This document shows, piece by piece, positions 35,082 to 43,551 of a DNA stretch of 64,000 bases. This DNA is from Salinibacterium sp. TMP30 (lineage in GTDB: Bacteria > Actinomycetota > Actinomycetes > Actinomycetales > Microbacteriaceae): positions 2,356,001 to 2,420,000 of the forward strand of contig NZ_CP151642.1 of the NCBI RefSeq assembly GCF_038397785.1. Reading direction: 5' to 3'. The position numbers were made by a program, and so were the translations under genes. Below the pieces are notes generated by a model, which was not told the DNA's origin, did not search any database, and worked only from the letters and a program-made list of their open reading frames with translations. Positions within the stretch are counted from its first letter, which is position 1; every line of letters begins with the position of its first letter.

Positions 35082-35537
35082 TCAGGTCGCGGCGGGGATG
35101 ATCTGGTGCACGAAGCGCGCCTCCGTGATGATGCTCCGTCTCGCGAATACCCAGCGGCCGTCCTCGCGCACATAATCATCGTCGTAGCGGATCAGGAAGT
35201 TATGGCTCAGATCAAACGGCAGCCTATCGTTCTGATGGAAATCCTCGTAGATGTGGTGGGCAAGGCAATACACCTCGCCCGAGGCCTTGTCGCCGTCGAG
35301 GAAAACTTGTTGAGTCGTGACAGAGTGCAACGTCTTTGCGTAGCGCTTCAGCTGGATTTCAGGAATCCGCACGACATCTTCCAGCCCGCGGGGCGCCGAT
35401 GTCCCGCTCTCGAAGACGATGTCCTGAGAGAACAATGCCCGCCATACCTCGACGTCGTTCTTGTCGAGCGCCATCGCGTACCGGTGTGACAGGTCTCGAA
35501 TGGCTAGTTCATCCATAAGGTCGGAAATCGAATTCAC
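35082..35537 (-). CDS. SnoaL-like / NTF2-fold small protein
   Basis: A 151-residue NTF2-fold protein of the SnoaL-like group. It has the helix LAIRDLSHRYAMALDKNDVEVWRALF followed by VFESG and a beta-rich half ending GRWVFARRSIITEARFVHQI. The group includes small dehydratases, isomerases and aromatic dioxygenase beta subunits; the Asp and His positions (HRYAMALDKND) suit a catalytic member. GTG at 35535-35537 is chosen for the AAGAGAG 8 bases ahead; the longer start at 35591 is less likely. No partner gene identifies a substrate. Confidence 0.7.
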   Translation of the reverse strand: MNSISDLMDELAIRDLSHRYAMALDKNDVEVWRALFSQDIVFESGTSAPRGLEDVVRIPEIQLKRYAKTLHSVTTQQVFLDGDKASGEVYCLAHHIYEDFHQNDRLPFDLSHNFLIRYDDDYVREDGRWVFARRSIITEARFVHQIIPAAT

Positions 35538-35707
35538 GGCACCACTCTCTTTTGATTCGGAAAACTGCGCTTTCTGAAGCGTCGTCAGCACCCTACCAGC
35601 CGCCTCTTTTGCGCCCTTTCTTGCGGTAAAGAAACCGGAAAGAAGGGGGCGATACGCTTCCGATCGACGAGCACGCGTTCGGCAGGGTGCACCCCATTAT
35701 GGAAACC

Positions 35708-35752
35708 AAAAACCCCCACTTCCTGAGAAATACGGGGAAAGTAGGGGTTTTT
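35708..35752 (-). terminator. Rho-independent terminator behind tRNA-Ser
   Basis: In the tRNA direction AAAAACCCCTACTT pairs with AAGTGGGGGTTTTT, one mismatch, loop of about 17 bases, ending in a T run. It starts a few bases after the CCA end. Confidence 0.8.
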
Positions 35753-35755
35753 CTG

Positions 35756-35845
35756 TGGCGGTACCGGTGGGATTTGAACCCACGGTGCGCTTTCACGCAC
35801 ACAACTTTTCGAGAGTTGCACCTTCGGCCGCTCGGACACGGTACC
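35756..35845 (-). tRNA. tRNA-Ser(CGA)
   Basis: The minus strand folds into a class II tRNA. The acceptor stem GGTACCG pairs with CGGTACC, then discriminator G and an encoded CCA (35756-35758). The anticodon loop CTCGAAA gives anticodon CGA, reading UCG serine. A long variable arm (GTGCG/CGCAC) is typical of serine tRNA, and the T arm is GTGGG TTCAAAT CCCAC. Its 3' end faces the accessory left part of the window, the orientation expected if an island integrated here. Confidence 0.96.
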
Positions 35846-35881
35846 GGGAAAGAGTTTAGTACAGATAAAGGGGCAGTGCGT

Positions 35882-36538
35882 TCACGGGTTTCTGCGCATC
35901 CAGTTGAGAGCATGAACAATCAATGCGCCGACGAGACTAAGAGCTCCGACCGTGGCAGCAATGGGTGCGAGGCCCTGAATTCCTGTGATCAGCCCATAGT
36001 CCTCGACGTTGAGTCCGGTCTGGGAGTAGAGCTGCGAATAGGCCCACATCTGCCCCGCTACTCCGCCGGCAGTGACGACGACGCCCACGATCCACAGCAC
36101 GTAAATCCATGGGTTACGGGCGAGACTTTTGCCGCGGCCAGCCGGGACAATTTCGGAAAGCGCGCCTCCCGCCCCCACATAGTGTGATTGCGGCGCAACG
36201 TCGCGCTGCTCTTCGCGGCCGGTCACTGCCGCGGCCGAATCCGAACCATCGTCTGATGCTCTGCCGGATGCTGGTGGGAGCGCGACGACGGCGTCTGCGG
36301 TTACAGCGCGGCGAGCATCCGCAGCTCGTGGTGGTGTGGGTGCGAAGCTTGCGCTGGCACGAGTCGGCGGCTGGCCGTGGGTGCGGGAGTACTGCGCGTC
36401 TGCTGCGTCATCCCGCAACGAATCCACCGTGCGTGCTGCCCGTACGGCATCCGACGACGCGCTCTGATTGCTTTCCGAATAGCCGCGCTGGAATGCGGGA
36501 TCAAACCGGGGGTCGATGTTTTTGTTTCCCGTTGCCAC
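35882..36538 (-). CDS. Membrane protein of unknown function with disordered N-terminal half
   Basis: A 218-residue protein. The first 140 or so residues are rich in Ala, Asp, Arg and Ser and probably disordered; the C-terminal part has two spans (WIYVLWIVGVVVTAGGVAG and LAPIAATVGALSLVGALIV) and a short basic tail. GTG at 36536-36538 follows GGGAG by 6 bases and gives NKNIDPRFDPAFQRGY, an N-terminus I associate with actinobacterial membrane proteins. No enzyme motif is visible. Confidence 0.65.
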   Translation of the reverse strand: MATGNKNIDPRFDPAFQRGYSESNQSASSDAVRAARTVDSLRDDAADAQYSRTHGQPPTRASASFAPTPPRAADARRAVTADAVVALPPASGRASDDGSDSAAAVTGREEQRDVAPQSHYVGAGGALSEIVPAGRGKSLARNPWIYVLWIVGVVVTAGGVAGQMWAYSQLYSQTGLNVEDYGLITGIQGLAPIAATVGALSLVGALIVHALNWMRRNP

Positions 36539-36683
36539 AATGCTCCCTTGGTCGTTTTCCCATCGTAGGCATTCGTGTGCAACGATGCGCGCATTCCTCA
36601 CCCAGCAACATATTGGGGCGTTACGCTGGAGTGATGAGACGACCAACGGCAGTCGACTCAATCAACAATGATTAGCGCTTTAC

Positions 36684-36699
36684 ATACCCCCATGGGTAT
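36684..36699. promoter_or_regulatory. CsoR/CstR-type operator
   Basis: ATACCC and GGGTAT are perfect inverted halves around CCAT, the layout of CsoR-family (DUF156) operators. It ends 9 bp before the start codon of the reductase gene and would block its expression. The matching repressor is encoded at 38700. Confidence 0.7.
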
Positions 36700-36708
36700 G
36701 CTTTAAAG

Positions 36709-38697
36709 ATGCCTACTGCGACCCCAGAACGCGCCCGCCGCATCCTCGTCATCGGAGGAGTCGCCGCGGGCATGTCGTTCGCTACCCGGATGCGTCGCCG
36801 TGATGAGCATGCCGAAATAGTTGTCTTTGAACGCAGCGGTCACGTCTCCTTCGCCAACTGCGGGCTCGCCTACTATCTGGGCGGCGTCATCACCGAACGC
36901 GAAAACCTGCTGCTGCAAACGCCCGCAAGTCTCGGCAGTCGCTTCGAGCTCGACGTGCGCGTCAACCACGACGTCACGAGCATCAACCCCGACCACCGCA
37001 CCATCAGAGTCCATAACCAGTTCACCAACACAACCAGTACCGAAAGCTACGACGAACTTGTCATCGCCACAGGGGCAAGCCCCATCATCCCTCCTCTCCC
37101 CGGCAGCGATCGGATACTCCTGCTGCGCAATATCGAAGATGTGGATGCACTCGATTCCGCCCTGGGCGCGCTTGAGCCCAGCACCGCACATGTCGTCGTT
37201 TTGGGCGCCGGATATATCGGCATCGAGATGGCCGAAAATCTCATTGCTCGTGGACTCAAAGTCACACTCGTGCAGCTCGACGAGCACGTGCTCGGAACGT
37301 TCGACATCGAAATGATCACCCCGGTCGAAGAACACCTGCGCGCACAGGGTATTGACCTGCGCATCGGTACGGCAGCGGTCGCGGTGCACGACTCCACCGT
37401 CGAACTCAGTGACGGCAGCGCCGTCGCCGCAGACCTTGTCGTCGCAGCCGTTGGGGTGCGACCGGAGAATGCGCTCGCTGTGGATGCTGGGCTCACCGTC
37501 GGCGCTGCAGGCGGCATCCGGGTGAATACAGGCTACGAAACCAGCTCACCCCATATCTATGCCATCGGCGATGTTGCAGAAAAGAATGGCGCAATCAGTG
37601 GAGAGCCTGAAATTGTTGCTTTGGCTGGTCCGGCGAACCGTGATGGCCGCTACCTCGCCGACACCCTCGCTGGCGACCACGTGCACTCCAAGCCAGCACT
37701 TGGCACCGCAATCGTGGGCGTCTTCGACCTCACCGCAGCAAGCCTTGGCGCAACCGAGCGCACGCTGCGGGCAGCCGGCCGCGACATCCGCATCATTCAC
37801 ACTCACCCCGTTTCGCACGCCGGCTACTACCCCGGCGCCGAATTCCTCTCGCTCAAGCTCATTGTTGACGCCAACACCGACCTCATCCTCGGAGCCCAAG
37901 CAGTGGGACGTGACGGTGTGGATAAGCGGATGGATGTTCTCGCGACCGCCGCGAGCGCCGGACTCACCGCCAGCGCTCTCGCCGACCTTGAACTCGCCTA
38001 CGCCCCGCAATACGGTTCAGCTAAAGACCCCATCAACCACCTTGGTTATGTCGCCAAGAACCTGCGCGACAACCTCAGTGCGTCGATTCAGTGGCACGAG
38101 ATCGATGCCGAACTGGCGGCAGGGAGCCTGCTGGTGGATGTTCGCACCCCTGCCGAATTTGAGAGCGGCGCCATCCCGCACGCCGTCAATATTCCGCTCG
38201 ATGATCTGCGCGGCCGCCTCAGCGAACTCGGTGACAGCCGCGTGATCGTGCACTGCCAGGTTGGACAGCGCGGCCACACCGCCGTGCGCATCCTCAACCA
38301 GCACGGCTACGACGCCGTCAACCTTGACGGCGGCTACCGCACCTGGATTGCGGCGACCCCCCGAACTAGCCACCCCACCCCTAAGGATCGAATGATGAAC
38401 ACCATTAGCACCAAAGCTCTCTCCGAACTCACGAATCCCGTAATCATCGACGTGCGCGAACCCTTCGAATACGTTTCCGGGCATGCGCCTGCCGCAGCGA
38501 GCATTCCGCTCGGCGAACTTGTTGCCCGCGTCGAAGAAATCGACCGCGACAACACCGTTTACGTTATTTGCGAAAGCGGAAGACGCAGCGGCCAAGCCGT
38601 CGAATGGCTCAGCGCTCAAGGCTTCGACGCCGTCAACGTTGAGGGCGGCACATCGGCATGGCGCGACTCAGATCTACCCGTGAAGAAGGAGAACTAG
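36709..38697 (+). CDS. CoA-disulfide reductase-like flavoenzyme fused to two rhodanese domains
   Basis: A 662-residue fusion. Residues 10 to about 450 are an FAD/NAD(P)H pyridine-nucleotide-disulfide oxidoreductase: GGVAAGMSFATR, then the single redox Cys in SFANCGLAYYLGG typical of CoA-disulfide reductases, VVLGAGYIGIEMAENL for NAD(P)H and YAIGDVAEK for FAD. Two rhodanese domains follow, with active cysteines in VHCQVGQRGHTAV and VICESGRRSGQAV. Such proteins reduce CoA disulfides or per/polysulfides and move sulfane sulfur. An internal AAGGA and ATG pair at 38383-38397 precedes the second rhodanese. The CsoR-family repressor gene follows 2 bp downstream. Confidence 0.88.
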   Translation: MPTATPERARRILVIGGVAAGMSFATRMRRRDEHAEIVVFERSGHVSFANCGLAYYLGGVITERENLLLQTPASLGSRFELDVRVNHDVTSINPDHRTIRVHNQFTNTTSTESYDELVIATGASPIIPPLPGSDRILLLRNIEDVDALDSALGALEPSTAHVVVLGAGYIGIEMAENLIARGLKVTLVQLDEHVLGTFDIEMITPVEEHLRAQGIDLRIGTAAVAVHDSTVELSDGSAVAADLVVAAVGVRPENALAVDAGLTVGAAGGIRVNTGYETSSPHIYAIGDVAEKNGAISGEPEIVALAGPANRDGRYLADTLAGDHVHSKPALGTAIVGVFDLTAASLGATERTLRAAGRDIRIIHTHPVSHAGYYPGAEFLSLKLIVDANTDLILGAQAVGRDGVDKRMDVLATAASAGLTASALADLELAYAPQYGSAKDPINHLGYVAKNLRDNLSASIQWHEIDAELAAGSLLVDVRTPAEFESGAIPHAVNIPLDDLRGRLSELGDSRVIVHCQVGQRGHTAVRILNQHGYDAVNLDGGYRTWIAATPRTSHPTPKDRMMNTISTKALSELTNPVIIDVREPFEYVSGHAPAAASIPLGELVARVEEIDRDNTVYVICESGRRSGQAVEWLSAQGFDAVNVEGGTSAWRDSDLPVKKEN

Positions 38698-38699
38698 CG

Positions 38700-39014
38700 A
38701 TGGCCGTCAACACAACACGCAACGATGTCGATTCCCCGACCGGCCACGACCCCGAAGCCATGCGCAAGGTCATGAATCGCCTCAAGCGGGCCGAAGGACA
38801 ACTGCGAGCCCTCACTGAGTCGATCGGCGCAGAATCGAACTGCAAAGACGTGGTCACCCAGCTCGCCGCAGTAAGCAAAGCGCTTGACCGCGCCGGCTAC
38901 ATGATCATCGCCAACGCACTCAAGTCCTGCGCCGTCGATGATGCGGATGGCGAAGGAAGTCACGATGGAATGACAGCAGACGACATCGAGAAACTGTTCC
39001 TCAGCCTCGCCTAG
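38700..39014 (+). CDS. CsoR/CstR-family (DUF156) repressor
   Basis: A 104-residue helical repressor. Cys48 (SNCKDVV) and Cys77 (LKSCAV) are at the two conserved cysteine positions. The His lying four residues before the second Cys in copper-sensing CsoR is Ala73 here, so a Cys-His-Cys copper site cannot form. With sulfur-transfer domains next door, a persulfide-sensing CstR-type role fits best. The ATG follows GAAGGAG. Probably autoregulated together with the flavoenzyme through the site at 36684-36699. Confidence 0.8.
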   Translation: MAVNTTRNDVDSPTGHDPEAMRKVMNRLKRAEGQLRALTESIGAESNCKDVVTQLAAVSKALDRAGYMIIANALKSCAVDDADGEGSHDGMTADDIEKLFLSLA

Positions 39015-39106
39015 TGATGGTGACGGAGGTGGTCGCGGTGCGACCGAGGTGGTAGCGGCCGCACTACCCACTCGCCGCTGTCAGTCGCCCCGCCTAGGGT
39101 TGGAAC

Positions 39107-40462
39107 ATGGCCCGAACTGTAAGTAATTTTCGCTGCACTGAGTGCGGCTGGTCGAGCATCAAATGGGTAGGCCGCTGCGGCGAATGCCAACAGTGGGGCA
39201 CCGTGATCGACTCCGGCGAGGCCACCGGAGTCACCAAACGCGTCGCCACCGTCGCTGTTGCAGAGAAGAGTGCGGCACGATCCATCACCGAGATTGGTGC
39301 TGAGTCAGTGGCTCATTGGCCGAGCGGCATCAACGAGTTCGACCGTGTACTCGGCGGCGGCGTCGTGCCCGGGGCGGCGATTCTGTTGAGCGGCGAACCC
39401 GGCGTCGGTAAATCCACACTGCTCCTTGAGGTCGCATCGCGAGCGGCGGCATCCGGCCAGCGTGTGCTCTACGTCACCGCAGAAGAGTCGGTCAGTCAAG
39501 TACGGCTGCGCGCCGAACGCACCAATGCCCTGCACCCGTCGCTCTACCTCGCTGCCGAAACCGATCTCGGCACCATCCTCGGACAAATCGATCACGTTAA
39601 GCCGCAACTCGTGATCGTCGACTCGGTGCAAACCGTTGCCTCCGCCGCAACAGAAGGTATCGCGGGCGGCCCATCGCAAGTACGTGAAGTTGCCTCCACC
39701 CTCATCCGTGTCAGCAAAGACCGCAACCTTCCCGTGCTGCTCGTCGGTCACGTCACCAAAGACGGCAGCATCGCCGGGCCCCGACTGCTCGAACACCTTG
39801 TGGATGTCGTGCTGCAGTTCGAAGGCGACCGCCAGACCGCTCTGCGTTTCGTTCGCGCGCACAAAAACCGTTTCGGCTCCACCGACGAAGTTGGCTGCTT
39901 CGAGATGACCGGCGAAGGCATCGCCGAAGTCTCCGACCCCAGCGGTCTGTTCCTCTCCCACGCCCGCCGACCGGTCAGCGGCACCTGCGTCACCATCGCC
40001 CTCGAAGGCCGACGCGCGCTTCCCGTCGAAGTGCAGGCACTGATCGTCAAGTCGCAGGCTCCGCAACCGCGTCGCGTCGTCAACGGTGTTGATGCGTCAC
40101 GAGTAGCGATGCTGCTCGCGGTGCTCGAGCGGCGAGCGGGGATTCCGCTCTCGGGATTCGACGTTTATGTATCCACTGTTGGCGGCATCCGAGTCACCGA
40201 ACCGGGTGCAGACCTTGCCATCGCATTGGCCATTGCTAGCGCATACAAAGACAAGGCTTATCCCGCCGCAATGGCCGTGGTCGGTGAGATCAGTCTCGCC
40301 GGCGAGATTCGGCCAGCGTCCTCCGCAAAACAGCGCCTTGCTGAAGCTGCCAGGCTCGGCTTCGGCACCGTCATTGATTCCGAAGCGTCGCACATTCGGG
40401 AAGCCCTAAGGCTGGCATTCGCCGGGGCCATCGACGAACGCGTCGACATCCCCGAGTTCTAG
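39107..40462 (+). CDS. radA: RadA: DNA repair and recombination ATPase
   Basis: A 451-residue RadA that helps process recombination intermediates. In order: N-terminal zinc finger CTEC...CGEC, Walker A GEPGVGKST, the RadA-specific KNRFGSTDEVG, and a C-terminal Lon-like domain (VYVSTVGGIRVTEPGADLAIA). Length is normal. It is a single gene ending at a hairpin. Confidence 0.96.
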   Translation: MARTVSNFRCTECGWSSIKWVGRCGECQQWGTVIDSGEATGVTKRVATVAVAEKSAARSITEIGAESVAHWPSGINEFDRVLGGGVVPGAAILLSGEPGVGKSTLLLEVASRAAASGQRVLYVTAEESVSQVRLRAERTNALHPSLYLAAETDLGTILGQIDHVKPQLVIVDSVQTVASAATEGIAGGPSQVREVASTLIRVSKDRNLPVLLVGHVTKDGSIAGPRLLEHLVDVVLQFEGDRQTALRFVRAHKNRFGSTDEVGCFEMTGEGIAEVSDPSGLFLSHARRPVSGTCVTIALEGRRALPVEVQALIVKSQAPQPRRVVNGVDASRVAMLLAVLERRAGIPLSGFDVYVSTVGGIRVTEPGADLAIALAIASAYKDKAYPAAMAVVGEISLAGEIRPASSAKQRLAEAARLGFGTVIDSEASHIREALRLAFAGAIDERVDIPEF

Positions 40463-40493
40463 GCCCGAGTTCTAGCCCGCGCCCGCACACAGC

Positions 40494-40525
40494 AATGGCG
40501 GTCCGCCTCACGACGGGCCGCCATT
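40494..40525. terminator. Hairpin between convergent radA and DUF2510 gene
   Basis: AATGGCGG (40494-40501) pairs perfectly with CCGCCATT (40518-40525). It lies 31 bp after the radA stop and 52 bp after the stop of the opposite gene, so could serve both. There is no T run. Confidence 0.55.
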
Positions 40526-40576
40526 ACTCCACAATGCTGCGCTAGGTGCTCATTGCTCGTTGTTAGCTGTTAGCTG

Positions 40577-41704
40577 TTAGCCGAAGAGGGTCCAGAGGCC
40601 CCAGTCTTCTACGCGCCAGCTGATCCAGCCGTTCTCGCGCTGCAAGCTCACCAGAATCGAGTCACGCTGACCGTTATCTGGCTTTACTGCACGACACGTA
40701 AAGGTCTCCCCGATAAGCACCGGTGGAGTTGAGGGGCAATCGAGCTCAATATTTGCGCCCAGAGTTGCAGCTTGCGCCTCAACCGACTGTTCGATCTGGG
40801 TGCTGAAGGTCTGAGGAATGAGCGAAATAACGAGCCCCGGAAGAACAAGCATCCCGATGACAAGAGAAACAAGGGTTGCCGACCACGTAGCGATCGGTGC
40901 GATTCCCTTACCCGTTTCCCGCATCGTGCGGATGCCGCGAATCACCAGATAGACCGGTGCAGTAAGGAACGCCCATGCTGCATTCGCTGGTCGTTCGTGA
41001 CCCCACACCTGCAGGAGCAGGTTGTCATAGGCTGCGAGACCAAGAACAACAACGTACGGCGCAATCCACACGACAAGCAGCAGCGGCAAGTTATCACCAA
41101 GGCCCGCATATGCAATCAAGAACATACTCGTCAACAACTGCACGAGAGGCAGTAGTGCGATGAGCCACACAGCGGCGTTGTAGGTGCGGTGTTGGCGAAT
41201 CTCACGCTTCGGCGCTTCTTCTTCTTCGGCATAGGCGCTCAGCGTTGATGCCCCGGGCATCGTGTTTGCGTGGCCCGCGGCCGCCTTAGGAAGCAACTGA
41301 GGCTCGTTGGCCTCTTGGGGTTCTTCGAGCGGCGCCTCAAGCTCACGCAGTGTCATCGCGAGCAGTGGCTGTGCACTCAGTTCGTCATGAACAGGGGCGG
41401 TCTCAGTCTCGGGTTCGCTGCGAGTCTCCGTGACCAGATAGTCCTTGGAGTCACCGCGTTCGCGGTCCCGTTGGTCACGGCGAGACGGCAGTTCATCGAC
41501 GTCGTCATCGTAATCGTCATCGGCAAAGGCCAACTTGGTTGTTGGCTGCACGACGATAGGGGCTCGAGCGTCTGAGGTGTGCTCAGTCCAGGCTTGGGCA
41601 TCCCACCAGCGCAACTGGGGCAAACCCAGAGGGTCTGGGTACCATCCCGCTGGCACACCGAAACTGTTGTCTTCCACGTTGAACAGAGTAACTGTCACAG
41701 ACAC
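40577..41704 (-). CDS. DUF2510 domain membrane protein
   Basis: A 375-residue protein. Residues 19-42 are a DUF2510 motif (GWYPDPLGLPQLRWWD, then WTEHT). A long acidic linker follows, then three or more hydrophobic spans between about 175 and 310, and an extracytoplasmic tail with two cysteines (ELDCPSTPP and FTCRAVK) resembling DUF4333. It is typical of actinobacterial envelope proteins with no known function. The start is uncertain: GTG at 41704 has no clear ribosome site, and later GTG codons would keep DUF2510 intact. The sequence TTAGCTG is repeated three times at the stop codon. Confidence 0.75.
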   Translation of the reverse strand: MSVTVTLFNVEDNSFGVPAGWYPDPLGLPQLRWWDAQAWTEHTSDARAPIVVQPTTKLAFADDDYDDDVDELPSRRDQRDRERGDSKDYLVTETRSEPETETAPVHDELSAQPLLAMTLRELEAPLEEPQEANEPQLLPKAAAGHANTMPGASTLSAYAEEEEAPKREIRQHRTYNAAVWLIALLPLVQLLTSMFLIAYAGLGDNLPLLLVVWIAPYVVVLGLAAYDNLLLQVWGHERPANAAWAFLTAPVYLVIRGIRTMRETGKGIAPIATWSATLVSLVIGMLVLPGLVISLIPQTFSTQIEQSVEAQAATLGANIELDCPSTPPVLIGETFTCRAVKPDNGQRDSILVSLQRENGWISWRVEDWGLWTLFG

Positions 41705-41884
41705 GGGATAGAAAGCCCTGTTTATAACATTGATGTTCTGGCTTAGCTGGATGTAACCCGAAAGAGTGCCGAAAAGGGGCCCAAATAGACCATTTCTGCA
41801 CCTTTGCCCCCTGAACTGGGACGTCTACCTGACGGTGGCCGAATGCCGAAAGCTAACCCGGTGGTGACACAACCGGGCCCGCAC

Positions 41885-42289
41885 TCACGAGAGTGTTAGG
41901 GCATCCAGAATGTCATCGGGTGACGCCTGCATGGTGTGCGGGCCAGCCACGTCGAACCAGACCGATTCCAAGACTCCCCGATTGGTCTCGAGGAAGCCCC
42001 GCAGATCATCTGCCCCATAGGCGACGACCTGATGGTCGGTCTCTTCGGGCAGCATCGCAACGTACGTGTCGACCGAGGAAAACAGCAGGAGCATGTACTT
42101 GTCGGCATCCCCGCGACGGAATACTCGCACTTGAGCGTCGCCTTCGTTGCCGTCGCTGAGCATCGGGACAATGACTCTGTCATTGCGAAGCGCGAGGGCT
42201 ACCGCAACGGGGTCTCCAGTCTCCAATGCTTGGGCAAGCATGGGGGAGCTAAATTCGGCGCTCTGCGCCGCCGAGGAAGAAGAATCCAT
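41885..42289 (-). CDS. SseB-like N-terminal domain protein
   Basis: A 134-residue protein with the SseB-type alpha/beta pattern (VIVPMLSDGN, KYMLLLFSSVDTYVAMLPE, RGFLETNRGVLESVWFDVAGP). The biochemical role of this domain in actinobacteria is unknown. ATG at 42287-42289 is preferred over a TTG two codons upstream because AGGA lies 7 bases ahead. It follows the membrane-anchored protein gene by 12 bp on the same strand. Confidence 0.7.
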   Translation of the reverse strand: MDSSSSAAQSAEFSSPMLAQALETGDPVAVALALRNDRVIVPMLSDGNEGDAQVRVFRRGDADKYMLLLFSSVDTYVAMLPEETDHQVVAYGADDLRGFLETNRGVLESVWFDVAGPHTMQASPDDILDALTLS

Positions 42290-42301
42290 GATCAATCCTG
42301 G

Positions 42302-42916
42302 CTAGTTCAACAAGAACTGCTTGGTACTTTCTGAGGTGACGTCTCCCACAGAGACTCCGAGATGGTAGCTCGCGCCGTCAGCCGTGACCACGGGACGATC
42401 AGACTCGCACGTGTCGGTCGCGGAACGAGTGCGATCCCATTCGATAGAACTTGACTGCACGGGAACGCCGGGCTGCAATATTACGGAACGCGCCTCCCCT
42501 GCCGTCTGGCAGTGCTTCGAGTTCCAAATTTCGTCGCTACCGCTAGTGATCACAAACTCTTGGATATCGCTGCCAGCATCCACAACACACGGCTCAGTCA
42601 TGGTGCTTTTGAGTGAGAACGATAGTTGCGGCTTTTGGCCTTCACCGTAGGTGGACGCATCCGTAATTGCTTCAAGCGTGAGCTTGGCAGGGTCGCAGAC
42701 TACTGAACCGCTGGAATCGGTGGCAGCGGGACTGTTGGACTCTGTACCGGCCGTCTCGGCTGGCGCAGACGTATTGGGGTTAGAGGAAGCTTTCGGCCCA
42801 AAGACGATCAACAGAATGATCGCGATCACGGCAACGAGCCCTAACCCGACGATCAAGCGTCGGCGCCAGTAGACGCTGCTTGACTGCGGGCCGACTGGAT
42901 TCCGAAACGTCGACAT
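42302..42916 (-). CDS. Single-span membrane-anchored protein, DUF4232-like
   Basis: A 204-residue protein with an N-terminal cytoplasmic stub, one span (LIVGLGLVAVIAIILLIVFG), a Ser/Thr/Ala-rich linker and an extracytoplasmic beta-rich domain with four cysteines (VVCDPAK, EPCVVDAG, KHCQTAG, DTCESD). The domain resembles DUF4232-type secreted domains. No catalytic motif is seen. It lies in one direction with the acetyltransferase upstream and the SseB-like gene downstream. Confidence 0.65.
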   Translation of the reverse strand: MSTFRNPVGPQSSSVYWRRRLIVGLGLVAVIAIILLIVFGPKASSNPNTSAPAETAGTESNSPAATDSSGSVVCDPAKLTLEAITDASTYGEGQKPQLSFSLKSTMTEPCVVDAGSDIQEFVITSGSDEIWNSKHCQTAGEARSVILQPGVPVQSSSIEWDRTRSATDTCESDRPVVTADGASYHLGVSVGDVTSESTKQFLLN

Positions 42917-42942
42917 ACCGTAAGGCTAAACGTCTCAGGCCG

Positions 42943-43473
42943 CTAAAGGCGTTTCAGCATGCGCGTGTTGCCGAGGGTATTAGGTTTCACACGAGAAAGA
43001 TCGAGGAATTCGGCGACCCCCTCATCGGGAGACAGCGACAATTGCGCGAAGACAGCGGGATCGACAAGCTCTTCGTTCACCGGCTCAAAGCCATGGCGGG
43101 TGAAGAAGTCGGTTTCGAAGGTGAGGCAAAAGAGTCGCTCTAGACCGAGCCTGTGGGCATCGCGCTCGATCTGTTCAAGCAGTGCGTGTCCAACACCCTT
43201 CCCCAGCCAGTCGGATGCCACAGCCAACGTTCGAACTTCGGCGAGGTCTTGCCACATCACGTGCAGGGCCCCGCATCCGATGACGGTGCCGTCTGCGGCT
43301 ACCGCTACGCGAAACTCTTGCACTGCTTCGAAGAAGACGACGAGGTCTTTACCGAGCAGAATGCGTTCGTTTACGAACGGCTCAACGAGAGACTGAATTG
43401 TCCGCACATCGGCTGTCGTGGCAGGGCGAACACTGAATGGGGTCACGAAGTAAATGTACTGCTGCTGGCTCAC
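42943..43473 (-). CDS. Amino-acid N-acetyltransferase (mycobacterial-type N-acetylglutamate synthase)
   Basis: A 176-residue GNAT protein. The acetyl-CoA site is SDWLGKGVGHALLEQIE (near residue 87), and the body RPATTADVRTIQSLVEPFV and FCLTFETDFFTRHGFEPV follows the short ArgA-type enzymes of mycobacteria, which make N-acetylglutamate for arginine synthesis. The start is GTG at 43473; a later GTG at residue 10 is possible. It stands between clpC and the membrane protein gene. Confidence 0.8.
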   Translation of the reverse strand: MSQQQYIYFVTPFSVRPATTADVRTIQSLVEPFVNERILLGKDLVVFFEAVQEFRVAVAADGTVIGCGALHVMWQDLAEVRTLAVASDWLGKGVGHALLEQIERDAHRLGLERLFCLTFETDFFTRHGFEPVNEELVDPAVFAQLSLSPDEGVAEFLDLSRVKPNTLGNTRMLKRL

Positions 43474-43493
43474 AGCTCTGCGCGTTAACGAGG

Positions 43494-43534
43494 AAGTGGC
43501 TGAACCTGCACCGTGAGGTGCGGCCCAGCCACTT
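43494..43534 (-). terminator. Branched hairpin behind clpC
   Basis: AAGTGGCTG (43494-43502) pairs perfectly with CAGCCACTT (43526-43534), and inside it GCACC pairs with GGTGC. It lies 18 bp past the clpC stop. No long T run follows, so termination efficiency is uncertain. Confidence 0.6.
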
Positions 43535-43551
43535 GTCGTTCGGTGTGAGGT

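Noticed and set aside
40559-40580. TTAGCTG repeated three times at the stop of the DUF2510 gene
   Set aside because: Too short and isolated to call a functional repeat.
41857-41877. Hairpin CCCGGT/ACCGGG behind the SseB-like gene
   Set aside because: A six-base stem without a T run is weak evidence for a terminator.
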